Counted from the first letter of the stretch, positions 25,701-34,301 are shown. The stretch is DNA of 36,391 nt from Caldisphaera sp046536515 (GCF_046536515.1 NZ_JAWDMQ010000010.1:1-36391); one strand, 5' to 3'. Numbers and translations: made by a program. Notes: generated by a model not told the origin, from the sequence alone.

Positions 25701-26246
25701 ATAGAGAACACAATAACAATAGGCATAGCATTTTATCAAAGGCTTTATCATATGGTTTCAGATAAGATGCATGCAAGGGCAACCGGAAAAGTTCAATTAC
25801 TAACTAGACAACCAACTGAAGGGAAGGCAAGACAAGGTGGGCTTAGATTTGGTGAAATGGAAAGGGATTGCTTAGTAGGGCACGGGGCTACAATGATGCT
25901 TAGAGATAGAATGTTGGAAAATAGCGACGTATATGTTATGCATATTTGTAACTTGTGCGGTCATATAGCTTGGTATAATAGCAAGAGAGGAGTTTATGAA
26001 TGTCCAATACATGGTGATGCAGGAGACATAAGACCGGTAAAGGTACCTTATGCATTTAAATTATTCTTGCAAGAGATAATTAGTATGGGCGTTAAGCCAG
26101 AAATAAAAATTTCTGATAAAATTAAAGTTATGAGAAAAATTGTTGGGGAGCCTTATGAACAAAACGAGTCTCCTGATAACAATTCAAGCAATAGTGATGA
26201 TAATTCAAAAACAATGAAACAAGAAGTTGAAGGAGGAGGTGCTTGA
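22710..26246 (+). CDS. rpoB: RNA polymerase subunit B (unsplit)
   Basis: 1178 residues, TTG start behind AAGGGGTG. The subunit is one chain, not split into B' and B'' as in many Euryarchaeota. Recognisable parts: DPGGYFIINGSERVIVAQED in the protrusion, GRLCPFETPEGINCGLVKNL in the fork, ELGDKFASRHGQKGVVG near 893, NPHGIPSRMTVGQLLE, GGLRFGEMERDCLVGHGA near 1043, and a C-terminal zinc site CNLCG...CPIH near 1079-1100. The last 25 residues form an Asn/Ser/Asp-rich tail (ESPDNNSSNSDDNSKTMKQE), probably disordered. It makes half of the active site with RpoA1. Its stop is one base before the rpoA1 ATG. Confidence 0.98.
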   Translation: MSIEESKLDNDDLWSLFKQYIHENGLSRQHLDSFNSFVKERLQKIIDSYGEIRPTYKQIKKNEMEEEGPDIKIVLGRIKIASPQVKEAEGNFRQITPSEARIRNLTYSSPLYLEMALIENGNEVEREELKIADFPVMVKSVIDPISQLKENELIDIGEDPYDPGGYFIINGSERVIVAQEDLAVNRIIVGLSTANTARITHTAKVVSTVLGLRRQVIVDRMNDGTLELSMSRLGYRIPFVVMMKALGLDKDSEIAAAVSFDSDIQRELLPSFEKVAFTIKSTEDALEYIGNRLAPGQPREIRISRAEDFIDNQFLPHLGNKPEDRKKKAYFIGEMANRVLQLYLNKRGEDDKDHYSNKRLRLAGDLIAEIFRDAFQQFVNIISSQLEEYISQRKKLRLRFLVRSDIITERVRAALATGNWTQNRTGVSQALDRTNWISLLSHLRRVISPLSRGQTHFEARDLHGTHWGRLCPFETPEGINCGLVKNLALMTYISVGVEEQDVERILRNQGVILMDDIIKSSSENDSNIISIVNNGAKVFLNGSPIGYVENGEELVKKLREMRRKGGLSFEVGIALIKGENSNEVYINTDEGRLLRPLIIVENGKPKLTKEIISKVNNGELKFWDLVRMGVVELIDPDEEENAYIAERVEDVNNDTTHLELWVTGIFGVAASTIPFMEHNQSPRNTYQSAMAKQALGLYALNYNLRMDSHAYLLHYPQKPIVQTRHLEEMGYNQRPSGQNFVVAFMSFTGYNIEDAIIFNKTSIDMGLGRAHFFRVYPATENDYPGGLSDRITVPSPKLYDHKGDQYYIKLGPDGIVEPEAEVIGGDVLVGRESPPRFIGEERVIGPGVLSKRDTSVQLRYGENGIVDTVMITQTSERNKLVKVKVRDLRIPELGDKFASRHGQKGVVGMLFPRYDMPYTEDGITPDIIVNPHGIPSRMTVGQLLEIVSAKAGALLGKFVDGTPFYKEDTNNLQFVLVKKGFDPSGKEVMYDGRTGRIIENTITIGIAFYQRLYHMVSDKMHARATGKVQLLTRQPTEGKARQGGLRFGEMERDCLVGHGATMMLRDRMLENSDVYVMHICNLCGHIAWYNSKRGVYECPIHGDAGDIRPVKVPYAFKLFLQEIISMGVKPEIKISDKIKVMRKIVGEPYEQNESPDNNSSNSDDNSKTMKQEVEGGGA

Positions 26247-26247
26247 A

Positions 26248-28914
26248 ATGTCGTATACGGCAAATTATAAAGAAAGTGAGAAATATTTAATAGAGAAAAT
26301 ACACTTCAGTCTTTTAAGTCCAATAGAAATTAGAAAAATGGCAAAAGTAACAGTGATAAGGCCAGAAATCTATGAAGCTGATGGATCGCCAGTATCTGGA
26401 GGAGTTAGAGATCCGCATTTTGGTGCAATTGAGCCAGGCGAAAGATGTCCTGTTTGTGGTAATACTAGAGAAGACTGCCCAGGTCATTTCGGGAAGATAG
26501 ATTTAGCTAGACCTGTCTTATTGCCACATTTAGGAGATAAAATAAATGTTATTTTACAATCAACGTGTAGGAATTGCGGTAGAATATTATTGCCAGATGA
26601 AAAGGTTGCATATTTAACAAGCATTTATGAAAAGCTTAAAGAGAAATGGCCCGTACTAGCGGAAACTTTTTCAGATGAAATTGCTAAACAAGCTTCCTCA
26701 GTCTCAGAATGTCCCCATTGTGGATACAAACAATTTAAACTCAAGTTTACAAAGCCTTTTAATTTCTATGAAGTAAGACCAGAAGGTGAAATCAGGCTTA
26801 CACCAAGTGAAATAAGAGAGAGGCTTGAAAGAGTACAGGATAAGGATATAAATGTATTGGGAGTTAATTCCAAAGCAGCTAGACCAGAATGGATGGTGTT
26901 GACTGTTTTACCAGTACCTCCTTTGTCTGTAAGACCATCTATAACTATGGAAAACGGTTTAAGAGCGGAAGACGATTTAACTCACGCTTTAGTTGAAATT
27001 GTTAGACAAAATGAGAGGTTGAAGAACTTCCTGTCTTCTAATGCTCCAGAATCTATGGTGGAGGAAGCGTGGCAAACATTACAAAATGTTATTGCAGCGT
27101 ATATAGATAATGAATTGCCAAATATTTATCAACTCTCTCATAGGGGTAGAAAGCAACTGAAAACAATTGCTCAAAGGTTGAAAGGAAAGGAGGGTAGACT
27201 AAGAGGTAATTTAAATGGAAAAAGGGTTAACTTTTCAGCAAGAACTGTAATTTCTCCAGATCCTTATATAAGCATAGACGAAGTAGGTGTTCCAGAGGAA
27301 ATAGCAAAGATATTAACTTTGCCAATAGTTGTTACGTCTTATAATATTGAAGATGCTAGGAAATTTGTGTTAAATGGTCCATATAACTGGCCTGGTGCAA
27401 TGTTTGTTTATAAGACAAAACAAAACGTAAAGATAGATCTAAGATATCAACGCAATTATAGGCAGCTAGCGGAAAGCCTTGAAATAGGCGATGTAGTGGA
27501 GAGACACTTAATTAATGGAGATATAGTATTATTTAACAGGCAACCTAGTCTTCATAGAATGTCTATAATGGCTCATAAAGTTAGAGTTATGCCAGGACGT
27601 ACTTTTAGACTAAACCTTCTTGATTGCGCTCCATATAATGCAGACTTTGATGGAGACGAGATGAATTTACACGTTCCAAGACTTGAAGAGGCAAGAGCTG
27701 AGGCTCAAGAATTAATGCTTGTTGAGAATCAAATATTATCCCCTAGATACGGAGGGCCATTAATTGGTGGAAGGCAAGATTATATAAGCGGGTCGTATTT
27801 ATTAACAGTAAAAACGACTTTATTAACAAAAGAAGAGGTTTCTTTGTTACTTGCTGCAGCAAACTATAAAGGTAAGATGCCTGAACCAGCCATTATAAAG
27901 CCTGTACCGTTATGGACTGGAAAGCAATTAATAAGTTTATTTTTACCTGAAGGCCTTAATTTCGAAGGAAGAGCAAAAATTAATGCAGGAGAACTAAAAT
28001 GTGATAATGAAAGGTGTTTCTTCGATTCTTACGATATAATAAAGAACGGAAAGTTATTAATGGGTGTATTTGATAAAAATGCTATTGGGGCAGAACAACC
28101 TGAAAACGTTTTACATTATATAACATTAGAATACGGTTCTGAGAAAGCAAGAGAATTTTTAGACAATGTGTTTAGGATGTTTATTAGAATGCTTGAGATA
28201 AGAGGTTTCTCAATATCATTAAAGGAAGTAGAAATACCTAATGAAGCTAAGAGTAAAATTAACAGCATGGTTGAGCAGGCAAAGAAAGAAATTCAACAAT
28301 TTATTAATGACTATAAAGAAGGAAACTTGGAAGTCATACCAGGAAGAACTCCTGAAGAAAGCTTAGAGTTGAAGATAATACAGAGGCTTCAAAAGCTAAG
28401 AGACGATGCCGGTAAATTAGCTATTAGCTATATGGACCCGTTTAATAATGCATTTATTATGGCTAGGACTGGTGCAAGGGGAAGCGATATTAACATTACG
28501 CAAATGGCCGCTATGCTAGGGCAGCAGACAGTTAGAGGTAAGAGGATTTCTAGGGGATTTAGAACCAGAACACTACCTCAATTCAAGCCTGGTGATTTGT
28601 CACCAGAAGCAAGGGGATTTATTATAGGTAACTTCAGGGTTGGATTGAAGCCCTACGAAGTATTTTTCCATGCAGCAGGAGGTAGAGAAGGTTTGGTTGA
28701 TACAGCTGTTAAGACTTCGCAGAGCGGTTATATGCAAAGAAGGCTTATTAATGCCCTTCAAGATCTATACGTTGCATATGATGGAACTGTCAGAGACTCA
28801 ATTGAAAATATAATACAGTTTAAATATGGAGAAGACGGTGTTGATCCAATGCTTACTTATCATGGAAAGGCAGTAAATATAGATAGAATAATTGAAAAAG
28901 CTAAGGGTGAATGA
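26248..28914 (+). CDS. rpoA1: RNA polymerase subunit A' (RpoA1)
   Basis: 888 residues from ATG 26248, behind the strong GGAGGAGG encoded in the rpoB 3' end; a TTG at 26227 is in frame but would overlap rpoB. The zinc clamp CPVCGNTREDCPGHFG is near 68-83, further zinc cysteines CRNCG near 107 and CPHCG near 155, and the catalytic magnesium motif NADFDGDEMNLH near 464-475. VNFSARTVISPDPYISIDEV is in the clamp and active-site region. It ends in FHAAGGREGLVDTAVKTSQS and the subunit break typical of archaea; the rest of the largest subunit is encoded by rpoA2, which overlaps or abuts this stop. Confidence 0.98.
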   Translation: MSYTANYKESEKYLIEKIHFSLLSPIEIRKMAKVTVIRPEIYEADGSPVSGGVRDPHFGAIEPGERCPVCGNTREDCPGHFGKIDLARPVLLPHLGDKINVILQSTCRNCGRILLPDEKVAYLTSIYEKLKEKWPVLAETFSDEIAKQASSVSECPHCGYKQFKLKFTKPFNFYEVRPEGEIRLTPSEIRERLERVQDKDINVLGVNSKAARPEWMVLTVLPVPPLSVRPSITMENGLRAEDDLTHALVEIVRQNERLKNFLSSNAPESMVEEAWQTLQNVIAAYIDNELPNIYQLSHRGRKQLKTIAQRLKGKEGRLRGNLNGKRVNFSARTVISPDPYISIDEVGVPEEIAKILTLPIVVTSYNIEDARKFVLNGPYNWPGAMFVYKTKQNVKIDLRYQRNYRQLAESLEIGDVVERHLINGDIVLFNRQPSLHRMSIMAHKVRVMPGRTFRLNLLDCAPYNADFDGDEMNLHVPRLEEARAEAQELMLVENQILSPRYGGPLIGGRQDYISGSYLLTVKTTLLTKEEVSLLLAAANYKGKMPEPAIIKPVPLWTGKQLISLFLPEGLNFEGRAKINAGELKCDNERCFFDSYDIIKNGKLLMGVFDKNAIGAEQPENVLHYITLEYGSEKAREFLDNVFRMFIRMLEIRGFSISLKEVEIPNEAKSKINSMVEQAKKEIQQFINDYKEGNLEVIPGRTPEESLELKIIQRLQKLRDDAGKLAISYMDPFNNAFIMARTGARGSDINITQMAAMLGQQTVRGKRISRGFRTRTLPQFKPGDLSPEARGFIIGNFRVGLKPYEVFFHAAGGREGLVDTAVKTSQSGYMQRRLINALQDLYVAYDGTVRDSIENIIQFKYGEDGVDPMLTYHGKAVNIDRIIEKAKGE

Positions 28915-28916
28915 AA

Positions 28917-30194
28917 ATGACACCAAGGAAGAAAAAATCGGAAGCTATAAAAGAAGAAGAAAAAAGGGAAGAACTTGATATTAAATTAAAGTCAGCTAAA
29001 GAAATACTACCGGAAAAGATATATAAAGAGTTAAGTGAAAAATTAGAAAAATCGGATTTAAGCGTTTCTCAAAAAATTTATGTTGTAGAGGAATCTGTTA
29101 GACGTTATATATCTTCAATGATTCAACCAGGGGAGCCTGTTGGTACTATTGCCTCTCAATCAATAGGAGAGCCTGGAACCCAAATGACTTTGAGGACATT
29201 TCACTATGCTGGGTTAATGGAGTTCGACGTTACTTTAGGTCTACCTAGATTAATAGAAATAGTTGATGCAAGGCATGAGCCTTCAACGCCAATAATGAGA
29301 ATATACTTAGATGAAGAAAATAGGAATGATTTGGAAAAAGCTAAGGAAATAGCAAGAAAAATAGAATATACAATTATAAGCAATGTAGTTTCGGAAATAT
29401 CTTATATATTAGGTGAACCTAGGATACAAATAGAGATTGACAAAGATTTGTTAGATGATAAAGGTGTTACTCGTGAAGAAATAATAGAAACTATTGAAAA
29501 GTTAAAAATAGGGCAAGCAAATATTGATGAAAATAATCAGAATATAATAAATGTAGAATTAAATAGTGATGTTATGCCAGAGGAAGAACTATATGATACA
29601 AAGGCTTTTAACGAAATAATATTAAAAATTAGGAAGACTTATCTTAAGGGAATAAAGGGTATAAGAAAGACTATGATACAGGAAAGGAATTATGAAGAAA
29701 ACGGTGTAAAGAAAAAAGAATATGTAATAATGGCTGAGGGAAGCAATTTAGAGGAAGTTATGAAGATCCCAGGAATTGATACTAAAAGAATTGAAACAAA
29801 TAATATCATTGAAATTTCCCAAGTATTAGGGATTGAAGCAGGAAGAAATGCTATTATTAAAGAAATATTGGATGTTCTTCAAAATTCCGGATTGGATGTT
29901 GATATTAGGCATGTTATGCTTGTTGCTGATATGATGACGTGGACAGGTAAGGTTAGGCAAATAGGAAGGTTAGGTATTGTTGGAGAAAAGCCGAGCGTTA
30001 TAGCTAGAGCAGCATTTGAAGTCACAGTAAATCAAATATATAATGCAGCTATTACTGGTGAAGATGAGAAGTTTTATGGCGTAACTGAAAGCATATCAGC
30101 TGGATTGATACCTAAAGTTGGAACAGGGATAGCTATGCTAGGTATGGGAGCTACACCCATTAAACCCCCTGCAAATGATACGGAAAATAAATAA
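28917..30194 (+). CDS. rpoA2: RNA polymerase subunit A'' (RpoA2)
   Basis: 425 residues from ATG 28917. An ATG at 28911 overlaps the rpoA1 stop but leaves no space after GGGTGA, whereas 28917 leaves six bases. The lysine-rich N-terminus is followed by the conserved ASQSIGEPGTQMTLRTFHYA near 80-99, part of the trigger-loop/jaw side of the active site. EKPSVIARAAFEVTVNQIYN and GLIPKVGTGIAMLGMG lie near the C-terminus. It completes the largest polymerase subunit. The length is within the usual 390-430 range. Rpl30e follows after 34 bases. Confidence 0.97.
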   Translation: MTPRKKKSEAIKEEEKREELDIKLKSAKEILPEKIYKELSEKLEKSDLSVSQKIYVVEESVRRYISSMIQPGEPVGTIASQSIGEPGTQMTLRTFHYAGLMEFDVTLGLPRLIEIVDARHEPSTPIMRIYLDEENRNDLEKAKEIARKIEYTIISNVVSEISYILGEPRIQIEIDKDLLDDKGVTREEIIETIEKLKIGQANIDENNQNIINVELNSDVMPEEELYDTKAFNEIILKIRKTYLKGIKGIRKTMIQERNYEENGVKKKEYVIMAEGSNLEEVMKIPGIDTKRIETNNIIEISQVLGIEAGRNAIIKEILDVLQNSGLDVDIRHVMLVADMMTWTGKVRQIGRLGIVGEKPSVIARAAFEVTVNQIYNAAITGEDEKFYGVTESISAGLIPKVGTGIAMLGMGATPIKPPANDTENK

Positions 30195-30228
30195 GTAGGA
30201 TCTACTAATCCAGAAAGGGGGAATAGAT

Positions 30229-30537
30229 ATGTCAGTCTCGTTTGAAAAAGAATTAAAGAACCTGACAAAAAATGGAAAATACTACTTGGGTGTAAGTAAG
30301 GCAATTAAATCAATACTTAAAGGAGAGGCTAAAATGGTAATAATTGCGGACAATATTCCATTAAGATATAGAGAGAAAATAGAAATGGGGGCAAAACTGT
30401 CAAACATACCAATATACGTATTTAAAGGGACTTCACTAGAACTTGGAGCATTAATAGGAAAACCCTTTAAGGTATCATCGATAAGTGTAGTTGATACTGG
30501 AGATTCAAGAATATTGGACCTCATCGAAGGGTCTTAG
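30229..30537 (+). CDS. rpl30e: ribosomal protein L30e (eL30)
   Basis: 102 residues of the L7Ae/L30e RNA-binding fold. Family segments are GKYYLGVSKAIKSILKGEAK, MVIIADNIPLRYREKIEM, IPIYVFKGTSLELGALIGKP and SVVDTGDSRILDLI. The conserved G(T)SxELG loop contacts kink-turn RNA. ATG start behind AAAGGGGG. Its place between rpoA2 and nusA is the standard archaeal order. It lacks the extra N-terminal parts of eukaryotic L30. Confidence 0.96.
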   Translation: MSVSFEKELKNLTKNGKYYLGVSKAIKSILKGEAKMVIIADNIPLRYREKIEMGAKLSNIPIYVFKGTSLELGALIGKPFKVSSISVVDTGDSRILDLIEGS

Positions 30538-30547
30538 GGTGCATGTG

Positions 30548-30991
30548 ATGGAAAAGAGTAGTAATGGTGATAGAATAGATCTTGAGGAACTTAGGTATTT
30601 ATCACTTTTTCAAGATTTAACAGGGGCTATGGCTTATAGATGTATTGCAGATAATGAAGGTAATAGAGTTTTTTACCTTGTTAACAAAAACGATTTGGGA
30701 AAAGCTATCGGAAAAGACGGTAAAAATGTGAAATCTTTATCAAAGATATTAAATAAGAATGTTGAAATTGTGGAGTACTCTGATAAGATAGAAGAGATGA
30801 CAAAAAATCTTTTCCCAGAAATAACTGTATTAAAAGTCGATTTAATAGATAAAGATAACGTGAAAGCAGTCTACGTTAAAGTGAAAGATGACGAAAAAGG
30901 AAAAGCTATCGGAAAAGACGGTAAAAATGTAAAAAGAGCAAAAATAATACTAGGAAAACTTTATGGAGTAGAAAAAGTGGTGGTAAAGTGA
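30548..30991 (+). CDS. nusA: archaeal NusA, two KH domains
   Basis: 147 residues from ATG 30548, seven bases after AGGGTG. Archaeal NusA consists only of the two KH RNA-binding domains of bacterial NusA. Both GXXG loops are visible, KAIGKDGKNVKSL near 54-66 and KAIGKDGKNVKRA near 121-133. It is thought to act in transcription elongation or termination. The DNA encoding the two loops is identical over 32 bases (30698-30729 and 30899-30930). It sits between rpl30e and rps12 in the usual order. Confidence 0.94.
   Translation: MEKSSNGDRIDLEELRYLSLFQDLTGAMAYRCIADNEGNRVFYLVNKNDLGKAIGKDGKNVKSLSKILNKNVEIVEYSDKIEEMTKNLFPEITVLKVDLIDKDNVKAVYVKVKDDEKGKAIGKDGKNVKRAKIILGKLYGVEKVVVK
30698..30930 (+). repeat. 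exact 32-base direct repeat inside nusA
   Basis: The same 32 bases occur at 30698-30729 and 30899-30930, 201 bases apart and in the same frame. Each encodes GKAIGKDGKN plus one base of the next valine codon. Synonymous positions are identical as well, which protein constraint alone would not require. Confidence 0.9.
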
Positions 30992-31044
30992 AACAAAGCT
31001 TATATTCTGCTAATATAAACTTAAGATTAGAAAGGTGATAAGCA

Positions 31045-31488
31045 ATGGGTGAAGGAAAATCGCCTAACGGACTATTTGCAGCAAGACAGCTAAGAAAGAA
31101 GAAAATGAAATTTAAATGGTCTCAAAATGAGTTTAAGAGGAGAATGCTTAAGTTAACTGAAAAATATGATCCATTAGAAGGTTCTCCAATGGCTAGAGCC
31201 ATTGTTTTAGAAAAGGTTGGTGTAGAATCAAGACAACCAAATTCTGCATTAAGAAAATGCGTTAGATGCCAATTGATAAAGAACAAAAAAGTTGTTACTG
31301 CGTTTGTTCCAAAGGATGGAGGTATATTATATATTGATGAGCACGATGAAGTTATAATAGAAGGTATTGGAGGTCCAAAGGGAGGATCTTTAGGAGATAT
31401 ACCGGGAGTTAGATACAAGGTTGTAATGGTTAACGGGGTATCTTTAGACGCTTTATGGAAAGGTAAAAAGCAAAAAGTTAAGAGATAG
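31045..31488 (+). CDS. rps12: ribosomal protein S12 (uS12)
   Basis: 147 residues, the usual archaeal length. The core QPNSALRKCVRCQLIKNKK carries the PNSALRK loop of the decoding centre. The C-terminal block is GPKGGSLGDIPGVRYKVVMV followed by a basic tail. S12 monitors codon-anticodon geometry. ATG start behind AAAGGTGATAAG. Normally rps7 follows at once; here the DUF151 gene on the other strand intervenes, its stop only 13 bases after the rps12 stop. Confidence 0.97.
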   Translation: MGEGKSPNGLFAARQLRKKKMKFKWSQNEFKRRMLKLTEKYDPLEGSPMARAIVLEKVGVESRQPNSALRKCVRCQLIKNKKVVTAFVPKDGGILYIDEHDEVIIEGIGGPKGGSLGDIPGVRYKVVMVNGVSLDALWKGKKQKVKR

Positions 31489-31501
31489 AGTCAAAAAGTT
31501 A

Positions 31502-32038
31502 TTACTCATTTTCTCCTTCATCGTCATCTTCATCATCATGATCCCCAGAGTCTTGATTTTGATCTTCCATATCTGCTAACTTTTTTGTAACATATATTGG
31601 CTTACCTGAAATTATTCCTAAATAAACTGCATGGCTTGGTATCATCTTTATAGTTAAATTTAATCCTTCAGACTCAAATTCAACGGAAGCTGTATATAAT
31701 CCGTTGTTTGTATCCAGTTCATCTATAACGATCCTCTTTAATGTCTTTCCTATCAATTCTTTGAACTCTTCGTGGTTCATTAAAAATGAAAAAATTGATT
31801 GTCTTCTAGGGGGAACTTCGCCATCATTATAAGTTTTTATTGCTTCTGCAACATCGGCTGGAATATTTACTAGAGAAAATAGTCTTCCATCTTCTAAAGC
31901 TAGACTCAAGCCTATTATATATGTTCCATATCCGCTTCCAACATCTTGAATAATTTTGTAAAAAGTCTGTACATTCATTACTCTTAGCAAATCTTCGCTC
32001 AAATTCAATTCCCTCACTTTTAGCTTATTATCCTCCAA
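31502..32038 (-). CDS. DUF151 (bifunctional nuclease domain) protein with acidic tail
   Basis: 178 residues. The central part resembles the DUF151/BFN domain: EDGRLFSLVNIPADVAEAIK, then ELDTNNGLYTASVEFE and the C-terminal signature MIPSHAVYLGIISGKPIYVT, which corresponds to RPSDA.ALALR.GAPIYV in bacterial members. Plant and bacterial relatives have nuclease activity; archaeal function is unknown. The last 20 residues are nearly all Asp/Glu/Gln (HDDEDDDEGENE), a likely disordered acidic tail. TTG start without a convincing Shine-Dalgarno, so perhaps leaderless. It is on the strand opposite to the ribosomal genes and inserted between rps12 and rps7. Confidence 0.83.
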   Translation of the reverse strand: MEDNKLKVRELNLSEDLLRVMNVQTFYKIIQDVGSGYGTYIIGLSLALEDGRLFSLVNIPADVAEAIKTYNDGEVPPRRQSIFSFLMNHEEFKELIGKTLKRIVIDELDTNNGLYTASVEFESEGLNLTIKMIPSHAVYLGIISGKPIYVTKKLADMEDQNQDSGDHDDEDDDEGENE

Positions 32039-32149
32039 AATACTTAAGTTTAAGGTCTCTTAAGCTTTTATTATTGATTAAAGCTTTATTATCTAATATT
32101 GTTTATTTGTTTTTAGCTTTACCAAATTCTTTTAATTTTAGGGAAACAA

Positions 32150-32160
32150 TATTTTTAAAA
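32150..32160 (+). promoter_or_regulatory. TATA-box region of rps7
   Basis: ATTTTTAAAAG lies about 35-45 bases before the rps7 TTG. rps7 needs its own promoter because the DUF151 gene separates it from rps12. Initiation about 25 bases later leaves a short leader with TTAGGTG. Confidence 0.5.
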
Positions 32161-32194
32161 GCTATACCTACCTCATAAAATTAGGTGCGCGAGA

Positions 32195-32809
32195 TTGAGC
32201 AATCAAATCAAAATACCAGAAATAGATAAAGTTGGTAGCGATTTAAGCAATATTAAGCTATTAGATAGATGGTCTTGGGAAGGAATAGAAATTAAAGATC
32301 CAAGCTTAAAGAAATACATAAGCCTAAAGCCAACATATTTACCTCATAGCGGAGGTAGACATGAGCATAAAAGATTTGGTAAGGCTGAAGTTAATATAGT
32401 AGAACGTTTAATTAACAGACTAATGTATCCAGGAAAAAATGGAGGTAAAAAAATGATGGCATACAATATTGTTAGAAATGCATTTGACATTATTTATCTG
32501 GAAACAAAAGAAAATCCTATACAAGTATTTGTGAGAGCTATAGAGAATGCCGCGCCAAGGGAAGAAACAACAAGGATTATGTATGGCGGTATTGTTTATA
32601 GGGTTTCTGTAGATGTGTCATCCCAAAGAAGGGTTGATTTAGCATTAAGATTTATTACTGAGGGAGCAAGAGAATGCGCTTTCGGAAGCTCAAAATCAAT
32701 AGAGCAATGCCTTGCCGAAGAAATCCTATTGGCAGCTAAAAACGATCCACAAAGCTATTCTATTAAGCAGAAGGAGGAAATAGAGAGAATAGCTTTGAGC
32801 TCAAGATAA
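32195..32809 (+). CDS. rps7: ribosomal protein S7 (uS7)
   Basis: 204 residues, TTG start behind TTAGGTGCG. Archaeal S7 has an N-terminal extension; the core begins near KFGKAEVNIVERLINRLMYP. VRAIENAAPREETTRIMYGG and RRVDLALRFITEGARECAFG follow, and LAEEILLAAKNDPQSYSIKQ is near the end. S7 organises the 3' major domain of 16S rRNA. Complete, normal length. EF-1A follows 160 bases later with its own promoter. Confidence 0.97.
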   Translation: MSNQIKIPEIDKVGSDLSNIKLLDRWSWEGIEIKDPSLKKYISLKPTYLPHSGGRHEHKRFGKAEVNIVERLINRLMYPGKNGGKKMMAYNIVRNAFDIIYLETKENPIQVFVRAIENAAPREETTRIMYGGIVYRVSVDVSSQRRVDLALRFITEGARECAFGSSKSIEQCLAEEILLAAKNDPQSYSIKQKEEIERIALSSR

Positions 32810-32907
32810 CGACTTCTTTAATTTTGTAAATCGCATTAAGGTATCACCGTTTTTGCTATAAAAATTTTGTTTTGATTGAAAAATTCATGGTTTTATTAAG
32901 CATAGTA

Positions 32908-32916
32908 TTTTTAAAT
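32908..32916 (+). promoter_or_regulatory. TATA-box region of the EF-1A gene
   Basis: TTTTTAAAT lies about 54-62 bases before the EF-1A ATG; a transcript starting about 25 bases downstream would have a leader of about 30 bases with GAGAGGTG. The same ATCCCT follows the rpl40e box at 3576. Confidence 0.5.
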
Positions 32917-32969
32917 CCCTGTTTAAGCTTAAAATGAGGGAAAAAGATAAATAAGAGAGGTGTAAATGC

Positions 32970-34280
32970 ATGCCTGAGAAGCCGCACTTAAATTTAGTAG
33001 TTATAGGGCACATAGACCATGGTAAGAGCACGTTAACTGGACATTTACTATACAGGTTAGGTATAGTTGATGAAAAGAAGATGAGAGAGTTAGAAGAACA
33101 AGCTAAAAATGCTGGTAAAGAATCATTCAAGTATGCATGGATATTAGATAAAATGAAGGAAGAAAGAGAGAGAGGTATAACTATAGATTTGTCCTTTATG
33201 AAGTTCGAAACAAGGAAATATGTGTTCACAATAATAGATGCTCCTGGTCATAGGGATTTCGTTAAGAACATGATAACTGGAGCAAGCCAGGCAGATGCTG
33301 CAATGTTAGTAGTATCATCTAGGAAAGGTGAATTTGAGGCTGGAATGAGCCCTGAAGGACAGACAAGAGAGCACTTATTATTAGCTAAAACATTAGGTAT
33401 TGAGCAAATGATAGTTTCAATAAATAAAATGGATGCTCCTGATGTAAATTATGATCAAAAAAGATATGAAGAAATAGCAAACACTTTAAGGAAATTTATG
33501 AAGGGATTAGGTTATAATGTTGATAGCATACCATTCGTTCCAGTTAGTGCTTGGACAGGAGACAATATAATTGAAAGAAGCCCCAATATGCCATGGTATA
33601 AAGGTCCAATATTAGTTGAAGCTTTCGATAACTTACAAGTACCTCCTAAACCTGTTGATAAACCGTTAAGATTACCGGTGCAGAACGTATATACAATACC
33701 TGGTGCAGGAACAGTACCAGTAGGTAGAGTAGAAACTGGAGTAATGAAGGTAGGCGATAAAGTAATATTTATGCCAGCAGGTGTTGGGGGAGAGGTTAGG
33801 AGTATACAAATGCACTACCAAGATTTACAGAAGGCAGAGCCTGGAGATAACATAGGTTTCTCGGTAAGAGGCGTTGAAAAGAACCAAATAAAGAGAGGAG
33901 ATGTAGTTGGACCATTTGATGCACCTCCAACAGTTGCAGACGAATTTGTAGCAAGAGTATTTGTAGTATGGCATCCTAGTGCTATAGCCGTAGGCTATAC
34001 ACCAGTAATACACATACACACAGCTACAGTAAGCGCTAAAGTTATAGAAATAGTGTCTAAGCTAGATCCAAGAACTGGTAAGGAAGTTGAAAAGAATCCA
34101 CAATTCTTAAAAGCAGGAGATGTAGCTATGATAAGATTCAAGCCTATAAAGCCAACAGTGATTGAAAAATACAGCGACTTTCCACAATTAGGAAGATTTG
34201 CAATGAGAGATATGAACAGGACTGTTGGTATAGGCATAGTTACAGAAGTTAAGCCGGCAAAGGTTGAAATAAAGAAATAA
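32970..34280 (+). CDS. tuf: translation elongation factor 1-alpha (aEF1A)
   Basis: 436 residues. GTPase motifs: G1 GHIDHGKST (13-21), switch I RERGITIDLSFMKFE, G3 DAPGHRDF near 90-97, G4 NKMD near 152-155. The middle beta-barrel has VYTIPGAGTVPVGRVETGVM and the third domain RDMNRTVGIGIV near the C-terminus. It delivers aminoacyl-tRNA to the ribosome. ATG start behind GAGAGGTG. This protein resembles both archaeal and eukaryotic EF-1A. It is followed after about 20 bases by rps10, the usual pair. Confidence 0.98.
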   Translation: MPEKPHLNLVVIGHIDHGKSTLTGHLLYRLGIVDEKKMRELEEQAKNAGKESFKYAWILDKMKEERERGITIDLSFMKFETRKYVFTIIDAPGHRDFVKNMITGASQADAAMLVVSSRKGEFEAGMSPEGQTREHLLLAKTLGIEQMIVSINKMDAPDVNYDQKRYEEIANTLRKFMKGLGYNVDSIPFVPVSAWTGDNIIERSPNMPWYKGPILVEAFDNLQVPPKPVDKPLRLPVQNVYTIPGAGTVPVGRVETGVMKVGDKVIFMPAGVGGEVRSIQMHYQDLQKAEPGDNIGFSVRGVEKNQIKRGDVVGPFDAPPTVADEFVARVFVVWHPSAIAVGYTPVIHIHTATVSAKVIEIVSKLDPRTGKEVEKNPQFLKAGDVAMIRFKPIKPTVIEKYSDFPQLGRFAMRDMNRTVGIGIVTEVKPAKVEIKK

Positions 34281-34301
34281 AACTAATATTTGGTGGAAAA
34301 T

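Noticed and set aside
22710..30194. Split rpoB or frameshifts in the polymerase genes
   Set aside because: rpoB is one continuous frame, and the rpoA1/rpoA2 break is the normal archaeal split.
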